The position numbers were made by a program, and so were the translations under genes. Under the pieces are notes generated by a model, which was not told the DNA's origin, made no database searches, and worked only from the letters and a program-made list of their open reading frames with translations. From positions 71,730,618 to 71,794,617 of the forward strand of contig OZ007569.1 in assembly GCA_963931925.1 (NCBI GenBank): 64,000 nucleotides of DNA, written 5' to 3'. Below, in pieces: positions 11,966 through 23,227 of this stretch. This DNA comes from Onchidella celtica. Its lineage: Eukaryota > Mollusca > Gastropoda > Systellommatophora > Onchidiidae. Numbering within the stretch: position 1 is the stretch's first letter; every line of letters starts with the position of its first letter.

Positions 11966-12943
11966 GGAAGAAAGATGGGAGCATGACTTCCCTTTGATCC
12001 TGATCGAAATTCGGTCACATAAATTGATGTCTTATAAATTTTGGTGAGCTGACCTACTTGTTTTGTTTCTTATGTCAAACTTTGTCCATTTGTGCATGTC
12101 CTGTCCAAATTTCATAAAATTGTGATGAATAGTTTTGCAACAACGATTTTTCAAAATAAGTAGGTGTAAAATATACGGAGTTCCCCCCCCCCCCCCCCCC
12201 CACACACGTTGTAGGGAAATGGAATAGAATGGCAGTGGCGTTCTTAGGGGGTAAAAGGTTAATACATGTTTGCAATACTGACATCCACCCTTCGAGGAAA
12301 TCATAAAAGTATTAAATTCCATTGGTTAATACTGAAATGTTTTTTTCTTTTTTTTTTCTCAAAAGCAGTCAAATGGCACTTGCATCCTTTCTAATTCTCA
12401 CCCCCTCAGCTGTTTTCCTCAGGGCTGGCCTCAGCCTTACACAGATTTTCCTCCCTGCTCAGCTTCTTGTATCATCACGTGGTCCAGTCATAAAATTACA
12501 AAATCTGCAAGTTTACAGATGAGGTTTAGGTCTGTCTAGTGGTGTCAGTTCATTTTCAGCACTGTGAAGGTTTTTCCAGTTCCCACCAACGATTATACAA
12601 GCAGAGTTGTCAGCCGTAGTCAAAGCCATTTACCTTGAGACTGAAATAAATATATCCTGCAGCGACTCACAAACAAATTTCTCAATTCCAACAAACTGCA
12701 GACAGTACGTGAGCTTCTCACTTTATAATGCTGTTTTTTTTTTTTGTACATGTACATTCATATTGTTTGTAAGGTTTTCTTGTTCTGTCTGTACACACAA
12801 ATATACAAATAGCGGGGTTTTTTTTGGAGGTGGGGGGGGGGGGGGACATACCTTACACAAACAGAATAAACCTAGCCCATACCCAAGCTTGCAGATATAT
12901 CCATATATCTGCTTTCCTTGGTATCTGGATTTGCATTGTTTAT

Positions 12944-13738
12944 GGCAGGTTTCAGAAAAAAGCACCATTGCGATTTGTTTTGACAGACATTTTTAATACA
13001 AAAACTACGACAAATAGAAAGGAGTATAAAAAACACAGCACTTATCTGTTTTGTTTCGTGGATGCAAACAGATTTTGTATCTCCTGGAAGTGAACCCTGT
13101 TGGTGTTCAACAACAAAAGAACGGAACCGGAAAGATTGTGTGCGACGGTCACGTAATTTTGACTGACACGTGCCTCGCGATATTTTCTGTTGGATTTCAC
13201 ACTTGTTTTTAACAAAAACTAATTATTTTTTTCTTTCATATCATATTAAAGGTTTGTTTTATTTTTGACTCTGAAAATTGGGACTAAAGATTATTTTTAA
13301 AGCAGTTTAATTACTGTCTGAAGTAGGCGAATGTTTTGACTGACACATTGCGCAACATTTGGCAAAATGTAAACCTTATTTTCTTTACTTTTGCTTCTGG
13401 GGTCTTTTTGTAGGGTTTATATACATCAGCAACCATTTCTGCTACCATTCCATACTCAAAAACAATATTACCTGTGCCAAATTGGTAGATACATTGATTC
13501 TTTGTTGTCAAGGTAAATTCAGGGAAGTTTTGCATGTCAAATATGTGATGTTTGCAACACAAAAAAGTAGAAGAAAAAGGCACAAATACATGATATATGA
13601 ACAAATTTATAATTTTTATTTCTGCTGATCATCACCTATGGGCTGAAATCAAAACATTCAAGAAAAACACAATATTTATGAAACTATAAGACACGGAAAT
13701 CAGAACTGTCTTTGTGACACAATTTTCTGAAACCTGCC
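12944..13738. mobile_element. Non-autonomous TIR element with TTAT flanks
   Basis: A perfect 16-bp inverted repeat: GGCAGGTTTCAGAAAA at 12944-12959 and its complement at 13723-13738. TTAT lies immediately outside on both sides (12940-12943 and 13739-13742). The interior is AT-rich and repeats TTTTGACTGACAC (near 13157 and 13335), possibly subterminal binding sites. Frames of 89-97 aa inside carry no recognised domain. The superfamily is not assigned. Confidence 0.75.
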
Positions 13739-13742
13739 TTAT

Positions 13743-16049
13743 ACGTTGTGGTAAGGTAATGTTGAACCAGAAATGTTAACTTAACTGCTGAAAGATGGCA
13801 CTGGGAGAGGTAATTATTTAACAAAGCACAGACAGGAACTGCCAGGAACATTAGACTCATCAAATGCGATGAAAAAGTAGGGCTGAACTTCGAAAATGTT
13901 CTCGTTGAGACAAGTACGAATCTGTACCCGCAGTGTCATTGGTACATTGCAAACTACATTTTTTTGAAAATGACTTTAGCTGAAAGCCGCGTGTTCCAGA
14001 GTTTTGTGGAGTTATCGGCCTAAGTTTTCGTCTCTCTTATTTATACAGTGACAAATGTCTAGGACAGACTGACCTGTGTCCTCCACCAACCAGACAGACA
14101 TTCGGGTAATCAGGAGTTCGACATCAATCACTGACCATTGATCTGTGAGACGTGGCCATTTGTGGTCTGGGCTGTCCAGCAAGACAAAAGACCCCCCCCC
14201 CCCCGCCCCGGACACAAGCAGGTCCACGTAGCCAGTGGCCATGTCTGTGTTGTATCAAAGACAATAACATTATATAAGACAGACAGTATCTTCGGCGGCG
14301 CCTCTTGGAAAAGCGGAATATATGACGCATTGCGTGAACAGAATGCTTGGTATAATAGTAACTTAAAAGCATAGTTTTTGTTATAGTCCTACCATTAAAG
14401 AATTGCAAATGTTCCAACCGCGATTGAAATTATAACTGGTCAGTTGTCAAAGGAAACCATAGAACTGATATTTTTCAACATAATCTAATGCTTAACGTGA
14501 TCAGAAATGGACGAGGTACCTGCAGGAGCACTTTTGAAACAATGAGACTATTAAAAAAATATGAGAAAAAATATACCAAAGTATGTGTATTTCTGGCAGA
14601 CGTTTTTATATTGGTTACTAAGAATGGTGTGTACTTTAATGCACGGTAACCATACAGCAAAGCTCGCTGTCTACTGATCAGGACAAATGTAAGGGTATAG
14701 GAGAAGAGGAGGGTGATGGAGAGTTGGTCCTTTGTTCCGCACATGACAGGACACCAAACATATTACCAGATTTTATAGAAATTGCGGGAATGTTCACGAT
14801 TTAATTAAGGTGAACATGGCAAATAATATCAGTATTGAGCTTGATTTAATGTCAACGGAAGTGGAATATTTAGCAGTAGTTGGCCATTTATAAGGTTTTT
14901 ATGGTGTCATGGTTTATGTACGGAATGTTGTGGGAGGTAACTTTTTTACCCGTCTGTAGCAAAAATTATGACAGGAAGTGCTTTGAAAGTTCAAAAACAA
15001 AAAAAAATCATAAAAACACTATTATTATTCACAAGATAAACACGAAACAGGACATTTGAGGCAACATTTAATTTTTCCTTTTGTCCCAGATCTGGGGGCA
15101 CCTTTTGGCAATTGATCAATTACAAAAGAAGCTGCTCCATCAAGGTCCAGAATGACCACTGAACACAGAACCCAACCCAATATTTTCTTCAGCTAGCACT
15201 GTAAAACACGTCATTGTTTATGTCCCCCCATGCATTGGCCGCTATGTGGCATGCGCGAAAGCCCTGATCGCAAAAGGCCCCGAGCTGTCCTATCTTATAA
15301 AATACCTAGCATCTTTGACTTTACTAAGCGCTACTTTCTGCGAGTGGCCAGATGAGTTGGGCTCAGAATATACTGACAGCTGAGGTTGACAGACAACGAA
15401 GAAAACCAACACTGTACATGACGATGTGATCAGTGACGACAGTCTGACAAATTACAGCGTATTTATTGACTGGCATGCTAGCAGGGATGTCCGACTTAGC
15501 CCGGGGTAAATTATTATATGAATATGTTTCCACGTCTTGATTCACCCATCATAGATTACGTTTTGAAAGATGAACGTAGATGAAAGTAGATGAAAACTGC
15601 ATGTGTGGGGCCCTGTAGTTGTTTCATAGTTCTTGGCATCGGTTTTGCGATCCGCCCTTATAATCATAATACATGTAGATTGCAGCATTCACGTCTGCCA
15701 TGTTTTAGGAATTTTTGATTTTGTTCATTGCTTTCGACCTCCGTAGATGGCTGCACTGTCTTTGTGTCCCATTGTATGTGTGGATCTGCCAATGTTATCT
15801 CACGTCTTTGACATGTGGGGATCTCGCACAGGATGTACCCGTGCACTTGGACGGTTGCTTGATATAAGGACTTGTTTTTCAGATGGGCAATGTGTGCACA
15901 TTTATTTCGTGAATTATGACATTATACCAATACATCAGATTCTGCCTGTGTCTGTCAGTGACCCCTGTGACCGTCATGGTAAAGTTAGTGTTGCTTTGCT
16001 ACTTTCGCAATACGGTAATAGACATAAAAGTCGCTTAAAAAAAATATTT
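13743..16049. other. No recognised gene
   Basis: Poly-C at about 14190. The remainder is AT-rich intron-like DNA with short overlapping frames on both strands and no domain. Confidence 0.4.
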
Positions 16050-16145
16050 GACCATTATTTTATAGAATGATTTTTGCTCTATCTTTCTATCTGGGTTATA
16101 CTTTGGTATGACTAATACGGTAGTTTCTTTCTGGCCAGCACAAAA
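16050..16145 (+). repeat. Interspersed repeat U, copy 1
   Basis: TTTTATAGAATGATTTTTGC, CTCTATCTTTCTATCTGGGT and later GCACAAAATGGA match 18885-18990 (same strand) and 60350-60460 (inverted). No coding capacity. Confidence 0.65.
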
Positions 16146-16699
16146 TGGAAACAGAACAAAAATAGTGCAGAGCGCAAGGCGATTTTTTCCTCTCGCTGTA
16201 AGATTTAGTTGCTCGTGTTCTATAACACGACAGAGTGGTCTCCTCCATTTCTGTAATTCTGTAACAAATTTTTAATGTGTCAAACCTCTTGTCCATCCCC
16301 TGGCCCTCAGTCAGTTGACCGTCATGACCACAGGTTCTTTCTGGAGCTGGTTCAGATCTTTTCTCCGTTCTGTCCATCCGTTTGTCTGTCCGTCCATCAA
16401 TCTCTGTTTGTTTGACATCGACCTGCCGCAGGAGATCATTACTGTGGGTTAATTCCTGCCACTGCCATGTAGGCTGGAAATGAGCACACAAAGTAATCAC
16501 ACACTCGGGCACACACTCATGCACGTCTGCATACTGGAAGATTGTCGTATTCACGAGGCCACAGCAAAAGGGAAAATTTGATCCTGTAAAATCCCGTGGA
16601 AGAGGATTGCATGCGCGGCCTAGCGAAGTTGGCAGTGCCGTGTCCTAGATACTGACAACTTAATGATAATTAGGGTCGAGGTGTATTCTTTAATATTCT

Positions 16700-16830
16700 C
16701 TCTCCACCCCCAGAACTCTGAAACAGCTTGATAAGTGCCACAACGCCTTTTAACAAGTGTCAAAGTGTGCATTCTACATACTAAAAAGATCTCCAGCTTT
16801 TCAGAAAATGTAGATAGTACAAACAAGATT
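16700..16830 (+). repeat. Interspersed repeat Y, copy 1
   Basis: CTGAAACAGCTTGATAAGTG, ACAAGTGTCAAAGTGTGCAT and CAGAAAATGTAGATAG match 52725-52950. The copy is 5'-truncated relative to those at 29450 and 52725. Confidence 0.75.
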
Positions 16831-16860
16831 CAGGTTGTGTGTTTTCTCTTTTATGTGTGT

Positions 16861-16902
16861 CCATCCATCCATCCATCCATCCATCCATCCTTCCTTCCTT
16901 GT
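16861..16902 (+). repeat. (CCAT)n microsatellite
   Basis: About eight CCAT units followed by CCTT. Confidence 0.95.
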
Positions 16903-17844
16903 TTGCATCATCTCCGTCTTCTCCTTGCCCCGCTCTCCCTTTCCTTATACGGACAAGGAAATTCAGGGCACCACAAAGAAAAATTTTTTAACATACAATA
17001 CAGACTACCTGGCTGAAACGGTCACCTCTAAAGAAGGCCAGGGAAGGACATGCAGCGTGAGTACTGCTGTGGATTTTTCACAGGCAGAGAAATGATGTAA
17101 TAAGACTTGCCGTAAAGTTGTGGCGTAACATGCGTGCATTTTTTCTGTGTTTGTGTGCATGTTTGATCTTCACGTTGTGGTGCAGGCATTTCTCACAGGG
17201 CTCGGCAGATGCTTGGGGTTAGGGGAGAGAGGGCACGGGGAGGGACCAGGTAACAAGGTTACCCCAGGTATGGCATATGCAAGGCAATAGATGATTATCT
17301 GAACAGCAACAATTCAAGTGAAGACAATTTAACTCACGATGTAAGCGGTAAGACAGACTTGTTATTGTTTGCAAGATCTTCACTTTATCGCTTATAACGT
17401 TTTGACAGTCTGTAAAACACGGGGGGCAATAGGACATCACTTCTCAACTAGATTGATCTTCCAATGATAGTGAGATCAACTAATTTGATTTACTGCCGGA
17501 ACAAACATCTCACTGTCAACTGGCCGACAGAAATAGCAGCTGACGTTAAACCCACGTCCTCCATGTTAACATCCACCATTAGCTACAGATGGTAGTAATT
17601 GCTTTTAACGGCCGTTGTTGCTATTATTTTGTTTTTGTGTCCGCACCGAAGGTTTTTAATTAAAATTGTTATACGACTTTACGTACAGATTTGTCATTAA
17701 ATTTGAACAGCTGGACCTTGACTGTAAACTATACACTGTATTGCGATAGTAAATTAGGCCAGTGACCCAGATAAGCATGACGAACTCAAACGATTATGTT
17801 GACGGGAATTCTAATAGATTTCACAGAATAACACCTCCTCATCC
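16903..17844. other. No recognised feature
   Basis: Unassigned AT-leaning DNA; no domain in any frame. Confidence 0.4.
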
Positions 17845-18110
17845 CCCCTCTTTTTTTTTTCTCTCGCTCTCCTTTCTCTCTTACCCTCCTACCCTCCCTT
17901 TCTCTTTATCTCTGCCTCCCCCAACGTTTTTTTCTTTCTTTCTTTCTCCCTCCCTCCTTTCCTTTCCCTCACGCACTTCCTCATCTTCTTCTCTTTACTT
18001 CTCCCTCCCCCAATGACTTCTTCTTTCTCTCTACTTCCTTTTCCTCAGCCCCTTCTTCTTCTTTCTCTTTCCTCTCTCTCTCCCCCCCCCCCCTCTCCCC
18101 GCCCTCAAAA
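17845..18110 (+). repeat. Mixed pyrimidine tract
   Basis: CT, CCCT and CTT repeats with a poly-C run near 18083. Confidence 0.9.
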
Positions 18111-18689
18111 TCACCCCCAACGATTTCTTCTTTGTCTGTCTTCCGTTTTCGTCATTATATTGTATTACCTGTACATATTTTACAAGACAAAGACCATAGA
18201 ACAAGTACACACCAGCTAAACCTTCCAATTTGCCACTTCACAGAGTTCATTATTTTGTCATTCAAAGAGCAGAAAACATTCGGGTTACATTTATCGTCTT
18301 ACTTGTGCCGGTGATTTGCCTGGAGCCAGTCGTTCACTGTATTTTGTCTCCTGAAGACAGGTGAGCTCTGAGTTTGACACACATTCACGTGCATTTCACC
18401 TCATTCTCTCTCATACACATACTCCACATTCCGCCGGGAATTCCTCCAGTATTTCACCGACACATTGTTGAGAGAGAGAGAAAAAATGGCTGCCATTATC
18501 CGCCAACATTATCGGCGGATACTGCCCAAAGTTTATCCGCCAACAACAGGGGCCTGAGTTTATTCGCCAGTATTATTGTTGACTAAACTTTTTTTAAAAA
18601 ATGGATCCATTTCTAATTGCTGTTGGATTAAAAAACGAAAATGCAAACAGATTGATTCTTCATAAAAACAAGTTTTGTTATAAAAAAAA

Positions 18690-18775
18690 AAAAAAGCGCC
18701 TGAAAATCGAACCACGGTCACCCGGTTGGCAGGCGAAGACACTAACCGGTGCGTCATTGCGGACCCTGTGTGACT
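18690..18775 (-). other. tRNA-like sequence, probably SINE or tRNA relic
   Basis: Minus strand reads ...GCACCGGTTAGTGTCTTCGC, then TGCCAACCGGGTGACCGTGG, then TTCGATTTTCAGGCGC. Spacing from a D-arm-like GGTTAG to a B-box-like GTGGTTCGATT resembles a tRNA-derived SINE head. No complementary acceptor stem is present and a poly-T/A run follows, so it is not a working tRNA gene. Confidence 0.45.
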
Positions 18776-18884
18776 GAAGAAAGTATTGCAAAATTAACAT
18801 CTCTAAACCAATTATCGGCGGATAAACACTCGAAAAAACTCTTGGAATAATTCTGACCTGTTAGGGAAAAACCCGTCTACGCCA

Positions 18885-18990
18885 ATGTAGGTCAAATTCA
18901 CAGTTGACTGGAATAGAACGTGTTCCATCTTTCTGTCTGGGTTATGATTTTGTAGGACTCAAAGTTCTTTTTGGTCGTCATTAAATGGAA
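18885..18990 (+). repeat. Interspersed repeat U, copy 2
   Basis: TAGGTCAAATTC, then CATCTTTCTGTCTGGGTTAT and GTCGTCATTAAATGGA, align with the copies at 16.1 and 60.4 kb. Confidence 0.7.
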
Positions 18991-19009
18991 ATTCAGAGCT
19001 TAGCCTTCT

Positions 19010-19070
19010 GTCTCCCCCCCCCCCCCCTTCTGTGTTTTCTCTCTCTCTCTGCGTTTCTCCCTTTTTCTCA

Positions 19071-19108
<38 letters not shown>

Positions 19109-19365
19109 TCGCTCTTTTTCTCTTTCTCTCTCAGCTGCTGTTACTTTCTTTTTCTTTCACACTCCCTCACTGTTTCTCTCACTCTCCCCCCTCCCTCTCT
19201 CTCTGTTTCTCTTTCTTTCTGTGTATGTGTATCTATCTGTTGTGTGTGTTTATCTATCTATGTCGTTCGTTCGTTCTCTCTCTCTCCCCCCCCCCCCCCA
19301 CTCTCTCTCTCTCTCTCTGTCCCTCTTTCTCTCTTTCTGTGTCTCCACCCCCTCTCTTCCACTAA
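19010..19365 (+). repeat. (CT)n tract with poly-C runs
   Basis: About 355 bp of CT repeats, (TCTA) islands and two poly-C runs. The Ser/Leu/Phe-rich 126-131 aa frames are artefacts. Confidence 0.92.
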
Positions 19366-19689
19366 AATCTTATTTTTTGGCCTGTAGGATTTTTTCCACA
19401 TACTTCAGCGTGTGTAAGACAAGGTGATTGAGGGAGAAAAGGAGAGCAAATAGAAGCAAAACGTGGAGTTACCTTGAAGTGTGTCTAACATTGTTAGAGT
19501 AATATGTGGTATGTCGGTGTATGGTAGTCTGACATTTATTTGTTCATGTTACAGGTTGTAGGATCAAAGTTTGCCTTAGATTTAGTTCAGACGTGTGTCC
19601 GGTGCAAGCATTGTTGGTGGTGCTAAAAAAATGTGCAGATCTGTTTGATCATAGGCATCCTTCCTGGATCAAACTGTAGACTGCTGTAC

Positions 19690-20305
19690 CAGATTTTTTT
19701 ACACAAGATAATGTTAGTCTTTTATTGCTCAACCTTTTTACACAACGTCACCTTTTTTTTCCCCTACCCAGGTGGGTGGCGGTTGGTTTTGGTAGAGTCT
19801 TCTTGTGTACTGTCGTTCTGTGACATTCTGAATATCGTTTTCCTTTTTCCAGGCACAATGTAACCGTTATAGTGTCGACATACTCTTTCTCCAAACTCAA
19901 AACTCTTCAAAGCTTAATCTTTGTGCACAACAGCGCCTTTTTTTTTTTCTCTCCTAGGTGGGCTGTGATTGGTGGACGTTTCTGGTCGTGTCTCCTACTA
20001 ACTGTCTATCATTCTGTTATACTCGACTACTGTCTTGCTTTTTTTCCTAGCTCAATGTAACCGTTATCGCGTCGACCTGGTTTCTTCAGACTCAAAACTC
20101 TTCAAAGTTTAACCTTTGTACACAACGACGCAAATTTTTTCTCATCTAGGCGGCGGGGGGGGGGGGGGATGGTGGACGCCTCTGGTAAGGTGTCTCCTTC
20201 TGTCCTGTCATCAAGTTCTATTCTGCCTATCTTCTTGATTTTTCCTAGTACAGTGTGTGGGGTTATTGTGTGGACGTGTTTTCTTCAAACTCAGACTACA
20301 TGTAT
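19690..20305 (+). repeat. Repeat X, three tandem copies
   Basis: Landmark ACAAC plus T-run occurs at 19742, 19927 and 20122, giving periods of 185 and 195 bp. Each unit has a T/C tract ending in AG, GTTATACTC-like text, a second TTTTTCCTAG, then CACAATGTAACCGTTAT, then GTCGAC and CAAACTCAAAACTCTT. Units are clearly diverged from one another. No coding capacity and no termini are recognised. Confidence 0.75.
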
Positions 20306-20574
20306 ATCCCTGCCCTACTTCATCTCTCTCTCTAACACACACGCACACATACACTGTTCATTCCTCTCAGCCAGCAGAGCCCCCCCCCCCCTCCCACAGC
20401 TAAAACAAAGTTCGCTCCTTTGCTGACCCTCCCAGTTTCTGACCTCCCCATGCACGTGTATTGCCAGCCGCCCTGTATCATCTCACTCGTCACAGGATTG
20501 TCTCACCTATAGTCAGTGGTGTGTCTAGGCCAGCCGTCAAACACATGGTCCATCCTGTCCATTGGGCTGAACTG

Positions 20575-20820
20575 CATGCTGTCTGTCTATCTGTATGTGT
20601 GTGTGTCTCTCTGTCTCTCTTTTAAATATGTCTGCCTGTGTCAGTCTATCTTTCTCTCATTTCTTGCCTGTGTATATCTCTCTCCTCCTCTCCTCTCGCT
20701 GTCTCTCTTTCTCACACATACTCTACCCTCGTTTTCTCTCTGACTTTCTCTCTGTCTGATTCACATAGATAGTGCACACTCTCTCACTCTCACTCTTCCC
20801 CTCCCCCCCCCCCCCTCCAC
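20575..20820 (+). repeat. (CT)n/(TCTG)n tract ending in poly-C
   Basis: CT and TCTG repeats with poly-C at about 20804. Confidence 0.9.
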
Positions 20821-21232
20821 CCGCCACCTTCAAAGTGAAGACAGATGTTCTGGATACTAATCCCCCCACCTCCATCTCATTCTATTATGTGTAGTCCACC
20901 ACCTGTCCGTGTCCTTTTCGTCGCAATCGATCTCGTTGTCAGTTACGTTATTATCAGTTGTGACAGTCTCCCAGGCCATAATATGTCTCTGTCTCTGTCT
21001 GCTCCGTGGGGTTTATCTGTATGATGCAGATATTGTAAAAAAAAACAAACAACGGAGACCATTTTTAAAGAAATCCGACATTTTCCTTACACCATTCAGC
21101 AGCAGCAGCTTATGTCCTTCTTGTGGGTAACGCCGGTGGTTGGTGGCCGCTTCTAGCAGGGTTTCCTTCTGTTCAATGTCCTTATCATTTTGTTATATTT
21201 TGTCTACCGTCTGATCCCCTCTAGCGCAGTAT

Positions 21233-21618
21233 AGGCCCATTGCGAATGACGTCACAGAGTGTTTTTGTTTTGTACTTCTGGCACCTAAAATGGCGAGATG
21301 TGTCCAAGCGGTTAAAATGCCTGCTGGTTGCATTGCAGTTGACTGTTATGACAGGGGTGGAAAGGATGGATCCAAGCTGGTCAGATTCCCTACTATCCGT
21401 GTAAACAAAGGAAAGAAAGTCTCCCATATGCATGTACACACGTGTTTTAAAATTACTGTAGTGAACTTTTTTTTTTTTTTTTAGCTCGCCGCCGATTGGT
21501 TCGCGGCGCCTGAAATGCTTGCAGTGCAAATCAGCTGACGAATCAAAATCAATGCTACCATCGCTATGGTTAAGCTTCGGTCCTGACAACTAAAATGGCC
21601 GATATCCGCAATGGGCCT
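21233..21618 (+). mobile_element. ISL2EU-like DNA transposon relic with THAP exon, AT target duplication
   Basis: The 386-bp element begins AGGCCCATTGCG and ends with the exact complement CGCAATGGGCCT. AT precedes it (21231-21232) and follows it (21619-21620), and deleting element plus one AT restores the repeat X sequence. Inside, a frame encodes the start of a THAP finger. Two-bp AT duplications together with a THAP domain are described for the ISL2EU group related to PIF/Harbinger; that assignment rests on my memory of the group. No nuclease domain remains, so the copy is an internal-deletion derivative. Confidence 0.65.
21317..21484 (+). pseudogene. Partial THAP-domain exon of the nested transposon
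   Basis: From the ATG at 21317 the frame reads MPAGCIAVDCYDRGGKDGSK, then LVRFPTIRVNKGKK. MP(x)2C(x)4C near the start and a (V/F)RFP motif about 25 residues later are hallmarks of the C2CH THAP zinc finger. The later Cys and His of the finger are missing because the frame runs into unrelated sequence and a poly-T. The exon may formerly have ended at a donor near GTGTAAAC (21400). Confidence 0.6.
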
Positions 21619-21774
21619 ATGGCCATTATTGTGTGGACATGCTCTCTCTAAACTCAGATCCCTTGTAGGCGAGAGACCAGACATGAAGTGTGCATGCTCC
21701 ATTTGGCCGATGTTGACCCCCCCCCCCCCAAATCCTGAAGAGCAGTAAATTGACCAAGCTCTAGAGTTGAAAAA

Positions 21775-22205
21775 TTGTAATAATGATAATAATAATAATA
21801 ATAGATATCTTTTATACAGCGCATATCATAATCCTTTACGGTTTTCTCTATGCGTTGTACAATCACTCTAGAATCTTTCATACAAATGACATTTTAACAT
21901 CCTTTTAAACTGTGGCAATGTTTGCAATGTGCGGACATGTAAAGGAATCTCGTTCCACACCCTGGGTCCAACATGGCTGAATGCCTTTTCACCAAAACTT
22001 TTCAGGTTCACTACAGGTACTTTTAGACTAGGGTTGTCAGTAGATGATCTTAATGCTCTTACAAGGCGATGTAATTCTATAGGTTCTGAAATAATAAATT
22101 TGTGAGTGTGCATGAGAAAACCCACAATAAGTAAGCAAAGCTGATTTTGAGAAAAACGGCTTTGAAGTGAAAATAACGGGTCCGACACAAACTTCCAACT
22201 TGGGT
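21775..22205 (-). mobile_element. LINE, reverse-transcriptase C-terminus and 3' tail (CR1/L2-like)
   Basis: Minus-strand frame 22205-21868 contains HRLVRALRSSTDNPSLKVPV, then NLKSFGEKAFSHVGPRVWNE, then IPLHVRTLQTLPQFKRMLKC, and ends HLYERF. The R(L/V)RSS..L..P....GE.AFS..GPR.WN.(L/I)P..VR....FK..LK.HL pattern is the familiar C-terminus of CR1/L2-like LINE polymerases. The 3' UTR includes ATGCGCTGTATAAAAGATAT and ends in (ATT)n at about 21778-21802. The 5' side is cut by W MITE copy 3. Confidence 0.85.
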
Positions 22206-22315
22206 GTTGTTTAGGGGACCGTGGCATGTTACAGGGTAAACTATAGACGAGCAGTGAACACTACTCGCTATGATCTCTATAACGGCTTTGTAATTAGACT
22301 ACGGTCTCCTAACAA
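22206..22315. mobile_element. MITE family W, copy 3
   Basis: Bounded by GTTTAGGGGACCGTGGCATG and the inverted ACTACGGTCTCCTAACAA. It is one half of a tandem duplication with the next copy. Confidence 0.75.
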
Positions 22316-22339
22316 GATCCAAAAACTTCCGACTTGGCT

Positions 22340-22452
22340 GTTTTTAGGGGACCGTGGCATGTTACAGGGTAAACTGTAGATGAACAGTGAACAGTACTCA
22401 TTATGATCTCTATACTATAACGGCTTAGTTATTAGACTACGGTCTCCTAACA
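22340..22452. mobile_element. MITE family W, copy 4 (tandem duplicate of copy 3)
   Basis: Preceded, like copy 3, by AACTTCC-ACTTGG-TGTT, so the duplicated unit (about 133 bp) includes LINE flank plus MITE. The interior differs by point changes and a small TACTA insertion. Confidence 0.75.
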
Positions 22453-22506
22453 GCAATCACTCCAATATTACTTGGTTTATTAACTATTGCCACTTATAGG
22501 ATTAAA

Positions 22507-22650
22507 TGCCGTTTTCTCAAAATCTTGTTTTAGGGGGGTCACTGACTTCAATATATCAGAAATGTCTTGTCTTTTATTATATGTACAGAACTCAAAATGT
22601 CATGTTACCGACTTATTGTGGGTTTTCTCATGCACACTCACTTATACTCA
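22507..22650 (+). mobile_element. Inverted partial copy of the neighbouring LINE
   Basis: GCCGTTTTCTCAAAATC at 22507 and ACTTATTGTGGGTTTTCTCA plus TGCACACTCAC at 22612-22641 are the reverse complement of 22098-22170. About 85 bp of unrelated sequence sits between them. Confidence 0.65.
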
Positions 22651-23024
22651 CAGTCTTAGGTGAGAGACTACCTGCTCACTGGGCTGGCTAACCGATGTTT
22701 CCTCTCACCTTGCCTGTAACACCAACACCCAACACCACACACCTTCCAACATACATAGGTTACCTGAGGTTCCGGCCGTTCACCGCTTATTGAGATAGCC
22801 ATTAACTGTGATTCGCTTGATGAGGTCCGGCTGTTTCATCCCTATCAGGGAGCTCTCGGGTTTCACTCCCCGCCCCGACCCCCACGCCATTTACCTGGCA
22901 CCAGAAATTGCAGTAGATTTAACCAGAAGTTTATAGAGAGATTTTGAATAGACAACCCGGCCTGGTTCCTTTCTGTTTGAGGATTGTGGGCATGGCGGGG
23001 TTTTAACCCCCTGCAGGCCGGTCA
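22651..23024. other. No recognised feature
   Basis: Unassigned; no domain in any frame. Confidence 0.4.
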
Positions 23025-23190
23025 TCTCCCTCTTTTTCCCCTCCTCCCCCTCCCACCTCTATCTGTCTGCCTGTCTTTCTCTTTCTCATTCTGTCCTTTT
23101 ATTTGCCTGCCTTTCTCTCTCTTTCTCTCTCTCTCTCTTGCTTCTGTGTCTGTCTCTCTCCCTCTCGCTGTGTCTGTGTCTTTCTGTCGG
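23025..23190 (+). repeat. (CT)n tract
   Basis: CT/CTGT repeats. Confidence 0.9.
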
Positions 23191-23227
23191 TCTAAAAGTT
23201 AAACCAGCTTAAGAAATATCTTATCAA

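Larger units (their letters stand above)
11090..12258 (+). mobile_element. piggyBac-type DNA transposon, internally deleted
   Basis: TTAA at 11086-11089 is followed by CCCTCTACCCCCTAA. The right end reads, on the minus strand, CCTTTTACCCCCTAAGAACG next to TTAA at 12259-12262. TTAA target duplications with CC(C/T)T termini are the signature of piggyBac. ACGCCGATTTA occurs twice in the first 75 bp and may be a subterminal transposase-binding repeat. The 1,169-bp element keeps a probable transposase N-terminus and then a long purine minisatellite, but no catalytic Asp region, so it must be non-autonomous. Confidence 0.8.
21130..21665 (+). repeat. Repeat X, interrupted copy
   Basis: 21140-21230 carries GGTGGCCGCTTCTAGCAGGG through TAGCGCAGT. 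21619-21665 resumes with ATGGCCATTATTGTGTGGAC and CTAAACTCAGA. Aligned to uninterrupted copies (for example 33176-33300), the break coincides exactly with the ends of the nested transposon. Confidence 0.8.

Noticed and set aside
11359-12018. 219-aa Ser/Leu/Pro-rich open frame on the minus strand
   Set aside because: It is the translation of the purine minisatellite in the piggyBac element; no codon structure independent of the repeat.
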